Shown here piece by piece: positions 1-7,216 of a stretch of 40,156 nucleotides of DNA. The stretch is from Thauera phenolivorans. Lineage in GTDB: Bacteria > Pseudomonadota > Gammaproteobacteria > Burkholderiales > Rhodocyclaceae. Numbering within the stretch: position 1 is the first letter of the stretch; every line of letters begins with the position of its first letter. The stretch spans positions 67,359 through 107,514 of the forward strand of contig NZ_MBFM01000001.1 in NCBI RefSeq assembly GCF_001696715.1, in the 5' to 3' direction. The notes beneath the pieces are model-generated. The model was not told the DNA's origin, ran no database searches, and saw only the letters and a list, made by a program, of their open reading frames with translations. The position numbers and the translations under genes were made by a program.

Positions 1-423
1 GGAGGTCTTGAGGGCCATCTTGGACCCGATTTGCGCCGCGCCGAGGTGGTGCACGGCTAGCGCGTACGACAGCAACTCGCCGAGTTCACCGTATCTTCCT
101 TGGTTGGCTTGCTCATATTCGATGAGTAGTCGTTTGGCTTCACGGTACAGCCGAGCATGCATGACTGTATTGCCCTTGGTAGTCGAACTGCTACCGGCGG
201 CATTTGCTTGCCGTCGCTTGTTCAACGGGATGGCGTAGTCGACCAGCAAGTCGGTCAACAACTCCGCCAGGGCGTGGAGTTGAGGCTCCTCCGCGTGCAT
301 TCTCAGAAATAGCAGGCGGGGCTGCTCAAGCCGCGGGCTGGAATCGACCTCTTTCAGGACGTTGTCGAGACCATCAATTGGGTCGAGCAATTGCGCAAAC
401 GGCGCGTGTAGTGCCTCTCCCAC
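1..423 (-). CDS. HamA-like (DUF1837) anti-phage defence protein, 5' part only
   Basis: An open minus-strand frame runs from a GTG at 423 off the left edge (141 codons seen). An AAGGGGAAGG-like ribosome site lies just upstream, and an in-frame stop at 460-462 limits any longer start. After a variable N-terminal half, residues 88-141 carry a helix with RLYREAKRLLIEYE, then GELGELLSYALAVHHLG (112-128) and SKMALKTS (134-141). This pattern of a GE..GE helix followed by SKM.LKT is what I recall of DUF1837, the HamA subunit of Hachiman defence, a PD-(D/E)xK-like nuclease partnered with the HamB helicase. The expected catalytic E.K would lie beyond the window, so activity cannot be judged. A HamB helicase gene would be expected next on this strand, outside the window. 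Coding is well supported by the open frame and sensible protein; the family call is from memory of the motif. Confidence 0.6.
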   Translation of the reverse strand, partial: MGEALHAPFAQLLDPIDGLDNVLKEVDSSPRLEQPRLLFLRMHAEEPQLHALAELLTDLLVDYAIPLNKRRQANAAGSSSTTKGNTVMHARLYREAKRLLIEYEQANQGRYGELGELLSYALAVHHLGAAQIGSKMALKTS

Positions 424-799
424 TAGCCTTCCCCTTGGATCGTTTTGTTCAGTTATGGCTTATTGCCTTCACTCGGAGCACCACTTGGAACACTGCTGCA
501 CAGTCCAGACGGTCCATGCCGATTGAGAGGCAGCCAATTTTGACACTGTTCGAAGAATTTGTTGAGAAGGGATACCTGGTACTGTAGAGCGAGCTACGGT
601 TAGACGACACTCAGCGGAAGTTCATTTCAGCCAATGGCAGCGACCGCTGCCAGCGGTCGTTCGCGGAATGCAGCTTCACCGTCTGCTTCGGCTGAGTTGC
701 TTCCGTTTGCATGCTGACCTGCTAATTCGCCCAAGTTCAGAGGCGAGTGGAGGGGTAGGCCGTTGCCTGAGACCGTGATAAGAGACGTGCATCCGCCGC
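424..799. other. Gene-free stretch between two minus-strand genes
   Basis: I see no convincing gene here. It holds the leader of the HamA-like gene and a perfect 9-bp inverted repeat at 641-649/651-659 (cgaccgctg, one-base centre), which could be the end of the GIY-YIG transcript but has no T-tract. A short plus-strand frame from ATG 519 to 587 (23 codons, starting MPIERQPILTLFEEF) looks protein-like but is too short to call. Confidence 0.4.
641..659. repeat. 9-bp inverted repeat
   Basis: The arms cgaccgctg and cagcggtcg are perfectly complementary around a single base. The repeat lies about 140 bp downstream of the GIY-YIG gene. No U-tract follows, so a terminator role is uncertain. Confidence 0.35.
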
Positions 800-1441
800 T
801 CATGGCCAGACGAAAGTATCATGGAGAAAGCTGCCATCACCCGTGATATTCTGGATGTGGACTGAACCAATCTTGATCGAAGGTGGCTTTTTCTTGAGTC
901 TCACGTTCAGTTCAGGCTGAAACCAGTGAATCAGCATGCCCTCAACCGCTGAGAGGAATGCTACTCCATCTTCATATGGCGTCACCCACTCAATGGGGAT
1001 CTCTTTCTTGCGATCTGAGAGGAGCACGACACAGCAACGGTACAGTCGCTTTCGCTGCCCTTCGTAATCAGGTGCGTGCAGGAGCGTGATTGCCTTGTGG
1101 CCAGCAATGAATCGGGATGACTTTGAACTGGTTTGACCAACATACACGAGCCGTTCATCCAGACCTGTACCTACGGTGATGAGGTAGATCGGTAGGCATG
1201 CGAGAGGGGGCTGGGCCAATGCACCTTCAGAACGAAAGTATGTGTCGTTCGCTTTCCAGGACTCGCGCAAGCTCTGGGCTGGGAGGTCGACTGTTTCGTG
1301 CAGCCCGTGGGCATACTGAAGAACTAGGAAGGAACCAAGCTCAAGGCTAGGGTTATGCCACCCCACCTTGTTCTTGGCAATGCGAAAGCCAAGCGCGTTT
1401 TCTGGGCTGGCAAGGGGGCGATATTCGAGAACTGGAGCCAA
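800..1441 (-). CDS. GIY-YIG-type nuclease domain protein
   Basis: This 213-residue protein has the layout of a GIY-YIG endonuclease in its C-terminal half. YLI (86-88) and YVG (100-102) correspond to the GIY and YIG half-motifs, followed by the conserved Arg (R110), the metal-binding Glu in EGMLIHWFQPELN (E167) and the closing Asn (N179). Residues 1-80 form an unrecognised N-terminal domain. The only start seen is a TTG at 1441 with a poor ribosome site, and the frame stays open upstream to a stop at 1475-1477, so the true 5' end may be lost or altered. It lies between a HamA-like gene and an unknown membrane protein on the same strand. Family catalytic residues look intact, so it may nick or cut nucleic acid, possibly in defence; the target is unknown. 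Confidence 0.7.
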   Translation of the reverse strand: MAPVLEYRPLASPENALGFRIAKNKVGWHNPSLELGSFLVLQYAHGLHETVDLPAQSLRESWKANDTYFRSEGALAQPPLACLPIYLITVGTGLDERLVYVGQTSSKSSRFIAGHKAITLLHAPDYEGQRKRLYRCCVVLLSDRKKEIPIEWVTPYEDGVAFLSAVEGMLIHWFQPELNVRLKKKPPSIKIGSVHIQNITGDGSFLHDTFVWP

Positions 1442-1873
1442 TCGGGTTGCCTGCGATCCAAATAGTTTTTGGCCTCAGGTGATAGTGCCATCAACGGTCA
1501 CCGGTCGATAGAGGTGGCCACGCATCGCATGTCTGCTTCGCTCTTTTGGGGGAGGGCAGCTCAGAGGCGTCAGTTCCACTTTGCAGGACGGAGAAGCTGT
1601 CATTCACCGATGCATGACGCCCGAACGGCAGGTGACCAGCACATTGCTGCCTGACTTCACGCATCAAGCCACCGGCAGCTGAGGCCGAGAACGCGACACA
1701 TCTCAATCACAGCTGACGCGAAGCCGCCGGCAATCATCACTTCCGACATGCTCCGGGACGCATGGCGTTCACCTCATCCGATTGAATGCCGACGAGACCC
1801 GGGGCGAGTTACAGGCTAACGGGACTTTCTCTCAGCGACTCCGAGGCGTCACGCTTAGCGCGGACGTAACTCA
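1442..1873. other. Gene-free stretch, possibly degenerate
   Basis: No frame here gives a believable protein on either strand. Short frames such as the one on the minus strand at 1491-1706 are low-complexity and unlike any family I know. The stretch may be a relic of earlier insertions in the island. Confidence 0.4.
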
Positions 1874-2953
1874 TCACTCACGGCGAAGCTCAACCGAGCG
1901 CAGGTATCGCCCGTTGCGAGTAACGTGATCAAACGAGAAAACGTGTTCGACGGGGGAGTGCTCGCACCGCCCGACCAGCCTGCCCCAAAACTCGAGCCCG
2001 CCGGTCTTGACGGTGATTTTGCCTGCACAGATCGGACAAGTCGTCGCGTAGCGAACGGCCTTGATGGACCTATCACCGAATCGCGGCGGCTCGCGCCGCT
2101 CCAAGAGGCGATCATCGTCGACGGACTGCATCCACCACGGCGCAACTACGATTTTGCGATCCGCAAGTCTCAGGATGCGCCCTGTCGTACTCCAGAATAC
2201 GATGCCAAAGACGAACAACGTTGCCGCCGAGCTCCAGACATGCCTGTCGGCACCCGACTTCGAATACAACATCTGAACTAGAACGAGGACGAGGATCAGG
2301 GCAAAAATAACGATCGACGAGATCACGGCACCAAGCAGCAGACCGCGCCTCCACCCCTCTAGCCGATAACCACGCCCTAGCACTCGCACGAAAAAGCGCG
2401 CGTCCTGTATATCCTCGCAAACGTAACGGACATCTCCAGCCACTCCGAAAGTTTCGGGCTCGACGGCTTCTTTGGCACGCGATTTAGCGTTAGCGGCACC
2501 CCACTCGATCCGGTACCGAGTGACTCGCCCGGCGCCCCCTCCCTCAACCTTGTTGAGCAACGGAACAACGTCGGCTCCAACATCGCACAGCGCCTGCCGA
2601 ACGCCTTCCTCCTTTGTGGGCCACAGTTCAAGCAACTTGTTCCACTGCCGACGAACGTCGTCCGATACCCGATCCTTGTCTGTGCAATCGGACCATCCGT
2701 GCCGCCTGAGACGACCTATCTCAAGCGCAACATCCATCGCGGAAAAACCGTCGGTGGCTTGCTCCGGATCAGCAACCGAAAGCCGGCAGATCGCGCGCAG
2801 CACCTGCACATCGAGCCGATTACTCTCCTTCCAGCCTGAAGAAAGTTTCTCTAACAGTTCAGCGAGTTGCGAAGCGTTCAACCCCGTTTGAACCCCGTTT
2901 TGCTCCTGTTCGCCATGCGAACGATCGGAAAAATGGACCCCGGCAGTACCCAT
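1874..2953 (-). CDS. Unrecognised protein, two membrane segments and C-terminal zinc ribbon
   Basis: I do not recognise this 359-residue protein. Residues 25-150 look soluble and mainly helical. Two strongly hydrophobic segments follow at about 205-229 and 240-258, separated by a short polar loop. The C-terminal part has CPIC (306-309) followed by RCEH (329-332), spaced like a zinc ribbon. ATG 2953 was chosen because a longer reading from an upstream codon would run into the divergent gene; that start codon lies only 19 bp from the ATG of the CoiA-like gene on the other strand, so the two genes share a promoter region. A membrane-anchored sensor or effector is one possibility, but no catalytic motif is visible. 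Codon use and GC resemble the rest of the island rather than the core genome. Confidence 0.7.
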   Translation of the reverse strand: MGTAGVHFSDRSHGEQEQNGVQTGLNASQLAELLEKLSSGWKESNRLDVQVLRAICRLSVADPEQATDGFSAMDVALEIGRLRRHGWSDCTDKDRVSDDVRRQWNKLLELWPTKEEGVRQALCDVGADVVPLLNKVEGGGAGRVTRYRIEWGAANAKSRAKEAVEPETFGVAGDVRYVCEDIQDARFFVRVLGRGYRLEGWRRGLLLGAVISSIVIFALILVLVLVQMLYSKSGADRHVWSSAATLFVFGIVFWSTTGRILRLADRKIVVAPWWMQSVDDDRLLERREPPRFGDRSIKAVRYATTCPICAGKITVKTGGLEFWGRLVGRCEHSPVEHVFSFDHVTRNGRYLRSVELRRE

Positions 2954-2972
2954 ACGAATAGGAGTAAGACAA

Positions 2973-4007
2973 ATGGAAAGGCTCAGTTTGCTGCAGTCAT
3001 TCGCAATGGACAAGAACGGGCGCATCCGTTCGATCGATGAGGTCAACCGCGGCTTGGCATGCGAGTGCGTCTGTCCCTGCTGTGAAGAACCGGTCCTTGC
3101 CCGTCAGGGGGACGTTCGAGAGTGGCACTTTGCCCACGCATCCGGGTCCGAGTGCGACGGCGGGGCAGAGGGAGCACTGCACGCCGCCGCTAAACAGCTG
3201 CTGCTCGAAAGTGGCGGCATGGCGATTCCAGAAAGGCGAGTCACCGCATCAGCATCGCTCCCCGATGGGCGACATGCGGCAGCCGAAGCTGCGCGCCCTG
3301 AAGCCTGGATCGATTTCGCCACGATAGAGGCCGAAAGGAAGATCGGCGAGTTGCGACCCGACATCATCGCCACGGTCGGCACCGAGGTCATCTTCATCGA
3401 AGTAGCCGTCACCCACTTCATCGACCGGGAGAAAGCAACGAAGATTGAATCGCTCGGCTTCCCGACGCTCGAAATAGACATCGCAAAGCTCCACCGCGAA
3501 AAGTGGTCCTGGGAGGAGTTATTTGGCGTCGTCGTTGAAGGCGTCACGGCGAAACGCTGGATTAGCCCCATGTCGGGCAAGGCACTCCACGACGAGGCGC
3601 ACTCCGCCGCGATTCAAGCAGCTTTTGCCTTGCCGGCTGTACCCCTACCGCACACGCCCCCTCAAAAGCCACCGCGAACTCGCTTCATGGTCGGAGGGCG
3701 GATCGTCGATCTCATCGAACTACCATTCGGTATCGCCCTATGGAACAGCTTCGATCCGTCCGTCAATGCGGTCACCAAGTCACTCATGCAGCGCGTAGGC
3801 GGACGGTGGCAACCTCGTTTCAAAAATTGGCTAGCGCCAATTGAAGCGAAGGACTACGTGCTCAGCGAGTTGACCAAACTCTCAAGCGCGCCACCCACCC
3901 GCAGGGGTGGCTCTATGCCGTTTCCAGTGGAAATTGACTTCTCAACAAACATGACGGTAGCGCCCGTAGTCGCGGGCGACGGCCGGCACCAGGGGGTTCT
4001 GCGGTAG
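2973..4007 (+). CDS. CoiA-like nuclease, 3' end replaced by insertion sequence
   Basis: The ATG at 2973 follows an AGGAG at 2960-2964. The protein opens with a cysteine cluster (C30, C32, C34, C36, C37) and EWHFAH (50-55), the zinc-finger-like N-terminus of CoiA-family proteins. A PD-(D/E)xK-like core follows: RPD (128-130), then FIEVAVTH (141-148) and LEID (166-169). Family members are linked to competence or to nucleases of mobile DNA; the canonical E.K is E-V-A here, so activity is uncertain. An ISL3 element begins at 3909, immediately after codon 312. Residues 313-344 are read from the left end of the element. With the element and one target copy removed, the next codon is TAA, giving a 312-residue protein, so the nuclease core is intact and only the tail is altered. 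Confidence 0.65.
   Translation: MERLSLLQSFAMDKNGRIRSIDEVNRGLACECVCPCCEEPVLARQGDVREWHFAHASGSECDGGAEGALHAAAKQLLLESGGMAIPERRVTASASLPDGRHAAAEAARPEAWIDFATIEAERKIGELRPDIIATVGTEVIFIEVAVTHFIDREKATKIESLGFPTLEIDIAKLHREKWSWEELFGVVVEGVTAKRWISPMSGKALHDEAHSAAIQAAFALPAVPLPHTPPQKPPRTRFMVGGRIVDLIELPFGIALWNSFDPSVNAVTKSLMQRVGGRWQPRFKNWLAPIEAKDYVLSELTKLSSAPPTRRGGSMPFPVEIDFSTNMTVAPVVAGDGRHQGVLR
3901..3908. repeat. Target-site duplication, left copy
   Basis: GCAGGGGT directly abuts the left end of the insertion sequence and is repeated exactly at 5357-5364. Eight base pairs is the normal duplication size for ISL3-family elements. Confidence 0.9.
3909..3956. repeat. Left terminal inverted repeat of the ISL3 element
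   Basis: 48 bp beginning GGCTCTATGCCG. It matches the reverse complement of the right end at 47 of 48 positions; the seventh base is A here and G at the other end. It also contains the last codons of the transposase. Confidence 0.92.
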
Positions 4008-5264
4008 ATGCTTGAGCTTGGACATGCGCAGGTAGGCCATGGCGATGAAGTTCTCGATGTTGCGGAAGCCTCGGGCGGCGGTCTTCGTCTGTTGGAGCAG
4101 GCCGTTCATCGCTTCGACGTAGGCGTTGCTGCGTCCGTCGAGCATGCCGCGCACGACGCCGCCGAGGTGCGCCTTCAGGGTGAGGGCCAGCCGCTTGAAG
4201 GGCTCGAGGCGGCTGCGGCGCGCCCAGCTCAGCCATTTGTTCATGGCACCTTGTGCGATCTCCTCGCTGTTGCTCGCGGCTGCATCGCGATAGACCAGCC
4301 GCAGTGCCTGCTTCAGGCGCCAGGCGCGCGCGCTCTTCAGATTCGAGCGTTGCAGCCAGTGCATCGCCTCGAACTGGGCACGGGTCCAGCTCACCGGGTT
4401 CTTGCGCATCCCCCACAGCAGCTGACGCAGCGTCTTCTTGCTCTGTGCGCCGACCGCTTCGCGCACCGCTGCCGCCGAGCTACGCACCTCTTCGCGACGC
4501 ACCTCGTCCATCGCCGCGTTGGCCAGCGCCACGACATGAAAGCGGTCGTAGCTGATCCGGGCATGGGGCAGCGACTGGCCGATTCCCTTGGCGTAGGCCG
4601 CGCTCATGTCGATACAGGCGTGCTCAATGGCCAGCGGATCGCCGCCGTGCGCACGCATGTCCTGGGCAAAGGCCTGCAACGTGCCGTGATCGCGGCCGGG
4701 AGTGGCAAACAGCAGGCGCTTGGCTTCAAGGTCATGCACGACGGTGATGTACGCGTGCCCGCGCTTGACGCTGGTCTCGTCGATGCCAACGTAACGGACG
4801 CCCGACATGTCGTCCTTGGCGCGGGCCACCTCGACGTAATGGCGCACGCGGCGCCACAGGCGCTTCGGGGCAACCCGCAACTGGTTGGCTGCCTGGCGCA
4901 CCGGCATCTCTTGGCACAGCGACAGGCTCAGCGCCTCGAACAGCAGGGTAAAGCCGCTCCCCTCACGCGCCCACGGCACCGGCAGCTGCGTGGTCTTGCC
5001 GCAGCCGTTGCACTGCACGCGCGGGATCTCGGCATGCAGCCACGCTTCGAACTGAAAGAAATCCAGGTGACGCCAGCTGCGCCGCACCCGATCGTGGATC
5101 AGCTGGTGCTCGGCCCCACACGCCGGACACGTTGCACGGCCGCCGGTGTGCTCGACCTCGAAGTCGATCCGCCGCTTGGCTATGTTGAGCTCGACCTTGG
5201 CGACGTGCCAGGGCGGCTGCAGGCCAAGTGCGGTGGTGAAGAGGGCTTCGATCTGGGTGTTCAT
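3942..5264 (-). CDS. tnpA: ISL3-family transposase
   Basis: This 440-residue protein carries out cut-and-paste movement of the surrounding element. An N-terminal zinc finger (CPAC 46-49; CNGC 85-88) is followed by a helix-turn-helix-like region around 112-145 and an RNase H-like catalytic core. The likely acidic triad is D162 (GIDETS), D219 (CIDMSAAY) and E384 (YVEAMNGLL). Length and layout are normal for the family. ATG 5264 was preferred over an in-frame TTG nine bases upstream. The stop codon lies within the left inverted repeat. No frameshift or internal stop was seen. Confidence 0.95.
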   Translation of the reverse strand: MNTQIEALFTTALGLQPPWHVAKVELNIAKRRIDFEVEHTGGRATCPACGAEHQLIHDRVRRSWRHLDFFQFEAWLHAEIPRVQCNGCGKTTQLPVPWAREGSGFTLLFEALSLSLCQEMPVRQAANQLRVAPKRLWRRVRHYVEVARAKDDMSGVRYVGIDETSVKRGHAYITVVHDLEAKRLLFATPGRDHGTLQAFAQDMRAHGGDPLAIEHACIDMSAAYAKGIGQSLPHARISYDRFHVVALANAAMDEVRREEVRSSAAAVREAVGAQSKKTLRQLLWGMRKNPVSWTRAQFEAMHWLQRSNLKSARAWRLKQALRLVYRDAAASNSEEIAQGAMNKWLSWARRSRLEPFKRLALTLKAHLGGVVRGMLDGRSNAYVEAMNGLLQQTKTAARGFRNIENFIAMAYLRMSKLKHLPQNPLVPAVARDYGRYRHVC

Positions 5265-5308
5265 CGGGCGCAAGGTCGGCGTCAGGTTCGGGCGGTTGTA
5301 CCACCGAT

Positions 5309-5356
5309 CGTCATGTTTGTTGAGAAGTCAATTTCCACTGGAAACGGCACAGAGCC
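5309..5356. repeat. Right terminal inverted repeat of the ISL3 element
   Basis: 48 bp ending in GGCACAGAGCC, the inverse partner of the repeat at 3909-3956 with one mismatch. The transposase start at 5264 lies 44 bp inside it. Confidence 0.92.
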
Positions 5357-5364
5357 GCAGGGGT
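5357..5364. repeat. Target-site duplication, right copy
   Basis: GCAGGGGT directly follows the right end of the element and is identical to 3901-3908. The next bases, TAA at 5365-5367, are the stop codon of the uninterrupted CoiA-like frame. Confidence 0.9.
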
Positions 5365-5485
5365 TAATCGCGAAAAGCCCGGCGAGGTCGCCCGTTCCCT
5401 ACTCGAAATCGGCGGGGTTGAAATCGACGACTTCCCGCCGGGCGAAACCAACGAGCAAACGACTGGCACAGAACTATGCCCATGA
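5363..5485 (+). pseudogene. Possible frameshifted C-terminal remnant of the CoiA-like gene
   Basis: Beyond the insertion sequence, the frame one base ahead of the CoiA-like frame stays open for 40 codons. It reads a balanced, charged peptide (starting VNREKPGEVARSLLEIGG) before TGA at 5483-5485. Third positions are mostly G or C, as in coding DNA. It has no start codon of its own. Removing one G from the run at the target site would join it to the CoiA-like gene. It may be the former C-terminus or only chance; the alternative is that the gene always ended at the TAA at 5365. Confidence 0.3.
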
Positions 5486-5631
5486 GCTATCGTTACGCAG
5501 ACGTTGTTGCCCTTCAATGATAATCCCCTCCCTTCCCATCCCGTCATTCGTCACTCACCCTCACCCCTTTGGACTACCCCGTTCAAAGCTGCCGGCAACT
5601 TGCACAAAACAAATGGAAGCTAGCACTCCTC

Positions 5632-6726
5632 ATGCCCGCGCCGAACCGGATAGATCTCGCCCACCACTACTTCGTAAACGACCTTCCGGGCAGCACCATC
5701 CCCGCGAGCCGTTTGTGCGACGTCCTCGACAAACTTCAGGAGGGTCGTCCGCTCACTGCGAACGGACTGAACTACCTGCGGCAACTGGGCCTCGCTGCCC
5801 TTGGGCAACTCGCCCGAGGAGAGATCGCGTATGAAACGTTTCGGCCACTCGCTAAAACGGAACAGGCCAAGCGCGAACAGACGGCCGAAGCCGAGCGGCA
5901 CGCCAAACACGAATCCATGCTGGCCAAGGCCGCCGAACAGAAGGCACGCGAAGCCGAGTATTGGGCACAACAGGAAGCAGCCCGTCTGGCGCGGGAGAGT
6001 GATCCCAAATACATCGCAAAGATGAAGAACCGGGCACTCCGAGACCGCTACGGCATCGACATCTTCATCGAGCAAGCCCATTTTCCTCGGCTGATGAATA
6101 TCCTTCGTCGCTTCGATGATGGCAACCGCCTGTCAGACGATGATGTGCTATGGCTGACGACTGAGGGCCAGGGTTATTACAGCGATCTTCTCCAAGCAGC
6201 CTTCCACGAACGCGAGGGCGAGTTCTACGCCAGCGAGTACCGGCGGACATCCGACCCGTGGAACGCAGTCAACGCAAGCGGGCACTTCCGCAAGTGCAAG
6301 CAGGCCCGAAAAGCCGACGATCTGCTCACTTCGATCCCTTCAGAGCGACAGAAACCGCCGAAGTTGAGGTCGGCGATTGCCACGACCCACGGAGGAGTCA
6401 TGCGCGATCTGAAACGCCTAGACGATGCGTTGAGCCTCGGCAATCAGGCCCATGCACTCACGCCGAACGACTTCCGCCCCTGCACCCTACTCGGTGCCGT
6501 CAACTTCGAACTCGGGCACTACGACATAGCCCGCGACTGGTACACCAAAGCGATCGAGCGCGGGGCAACCGAGCGCACAATCGACTACGATCTACGCGGC
6601 ATCTTCCTTCGCGCAGATCCGGCAAGGCGCGAAGAAATCAAGGCATTCCTGCTACGCGAGGACCCAGTCCGTTACCGTTGGGTCAACAACCTGCAGGGCA
6701 AGATGCCACGCTCGACGGGAGAATGA
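5632..6726 (+). CDS. Unrecognised protein with internal duplication, charged helix and TPR-like repeats
   Basis: I cannot assign a function. From ATG 5632 (a TTG at 5569 in the same frame is less likely) the protein is 364 residues. Residues 11-65 and 143-195 resemble each other (RLCDVLDKLQEGRPL against RLMNILRRFDDGNRL), suggesting a duplicated helical module. Between them, 73-135 is a long Lys/Glu/Ala-rich stretch likely to form a coiled coil. The conserved-looking segment SDPWNAVNASGHFRKC (207-222) precedes two TPR-like helix pairs (about 257-312; DALSLGNQAHALTP, IARDWYTKAIERGA). TPR repeats usually bind proteins, so a scaffold or regulator is a reasonable guess. It is the last gene of the island on this side; no signal peptide or membrane segment is visible. 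Confidence 0.7.
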   Translation: MPAPNRIDLAHHYFVNDLPGSTIPASRLCDVLDKLQEGRPLTANGLNYLRQLGLAALGQLARGEIAYETFRPLAKTEQAKREQTAEAERHAKHESMLAKAAEQKAREAEYWAQQEAARLARESDPKYIAKMKNRALRDRYGIDIFIEQAHFPRLMNILRRFDDGNRLSDDDVLWLTTEGQGYYSDLLQAAFHEREGEFYASEYRRTSDPWNAVNASGHFRKCKQARKADDLLTSIPSERQKPPKLRSAIATTHGGVMRDLKRLDDALSLGNQAHALTPNDFRPCTLLGAVNFELGHYDIARDWYTKAIERGATERTIDYDLRGIFLRADPARREEIKAFLLREDPVRYRWVNNLQGKMPRSTGE

Positions 6727-6949
6727 GTGCCCTAGTTGTTAGTCGTTCAGACGTCGCAAGCGGTGGCCGCTAGGTCTACGCCGTACCGCAGCCTCTCATC
6801 TGACGGGGCGTGGCCGGCCGTAATGGCCGAGTAGGAGCCCCACATCATCGCGACGTCAGAGGTGAAGCCAAGAGCGAAAGTCCAACCGATGAAGCATGTC
6901 CCTCGCGGTCGTTGCGTGTGCCATCGGAGTTTGGAATCACGGCACGCGG

Positions 6950-6965
6950 TGTTACGAATATATTG
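6950..6965 (+). repeat. Direct repeat, copy 1 (TGTTACGAATATATTG)
   Basis: This 16-bp AT-rich sequence is repeated exactly at 7071-7086, 121 bp away; flanks are not similar. It could be a recombination or integration core, or a protein-binding repeat. Confidence 0.6.
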
Positions 6966-7070
6966 CCACTCGCGTTCTATTGAAGGCCTAACGGGGGTCC
7001 TGCGTTACGATAATTTCGAAGATAATCCGGAAAAGTGGGGTCGCAGAAGCCGCATGAATGCTGGGTTGCC

Positions 7071-7086
7071 TGTTACGAATATATTG
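7071..7086 (+). repeat. Direct repeat, copy 2 (TGTTACGAATATATTG)
   Basis: Exact second copy of the repeat at 6950-6965, 37 bp before the terminator that precedes the core genes. Confidence 0.6.
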
Positions 7087-7122
7087 TGCAGAAACAGCGG
7101 ACGCCCGTCGTCCGCCGGCCTG

Positions 7123-7152
7123 AAAGCGACCGCCCCGGCGGTCGCTTTTTTT
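7123..7152 (+). terminator. Intrinsic terminator without an intact upstream gene
   Basis: A 9-bp GC stem (gcgaccgcc / ggcggtcgc), extended by A-T pairs, is followed by seven T. It points in the plus direction, but no intact plus-strand gene ends next to it; the nearest is 400 bp upstream. It is probably the end of a core gene displaced by the island. Confidence 0.85.
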
Positions 7153-7216
7153 GCGCCCGCCGACGGCGGGCGCGGGCGGATACAATGCCGCCGTTCCCCA
7201 TCGCCGCCCGGCCCGC

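Larger units (their letters stand above)
3909..5356 (-). mobile_element. Complete ISL3-family insertion sequence
   Basis: The element is 1,448 bp, bounded by 48-bp terminal inverted repeats that differ at one position and by an 8-bp direct repeat (GCAGGGGT). It encodes a single full-length ISL3-type transposase on the minus strand. Intact ends, intact transposase and an exact target duplication indicate a recent, probably still mobile, insertion. It lies at the end of the CoiA-like gene. Confidence 0.95.
6727..7216. other. Gene-free island boundary
   Basis: No believable gene is visible. The stretch is partly AT-richer than its surroundings, contains a 16-bp direct repeat (6950-6965 and 7071-7086) and a third partial copy (GTTACGA at 7004-7010), and ends with a strong plus-strand terminator at 7123-7152. 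Core genes start just after. It looks like the junction between acquired and ancestral DNA. Confidence 0.5.

Noticed and set aside
204-587. Plus-strand frame in the first 600 bases
   Set aside because: The opposite strand has a far better protein with family motifs (HamA-like) over most of this range; the composition here is Arg/Pro/Ser-rich.
1491-1706. Minus-strand 71-codon frame
   Set aside because: No homology recalled, no ribosome site and unusual composition; more likely non-coding or degenerate DNA.
4008-5834. Long plus-strand open frame through the insertion sequence
   Set aside because: It is opposite the transposase and crosses the element end into flanking DNA; no protein family features.
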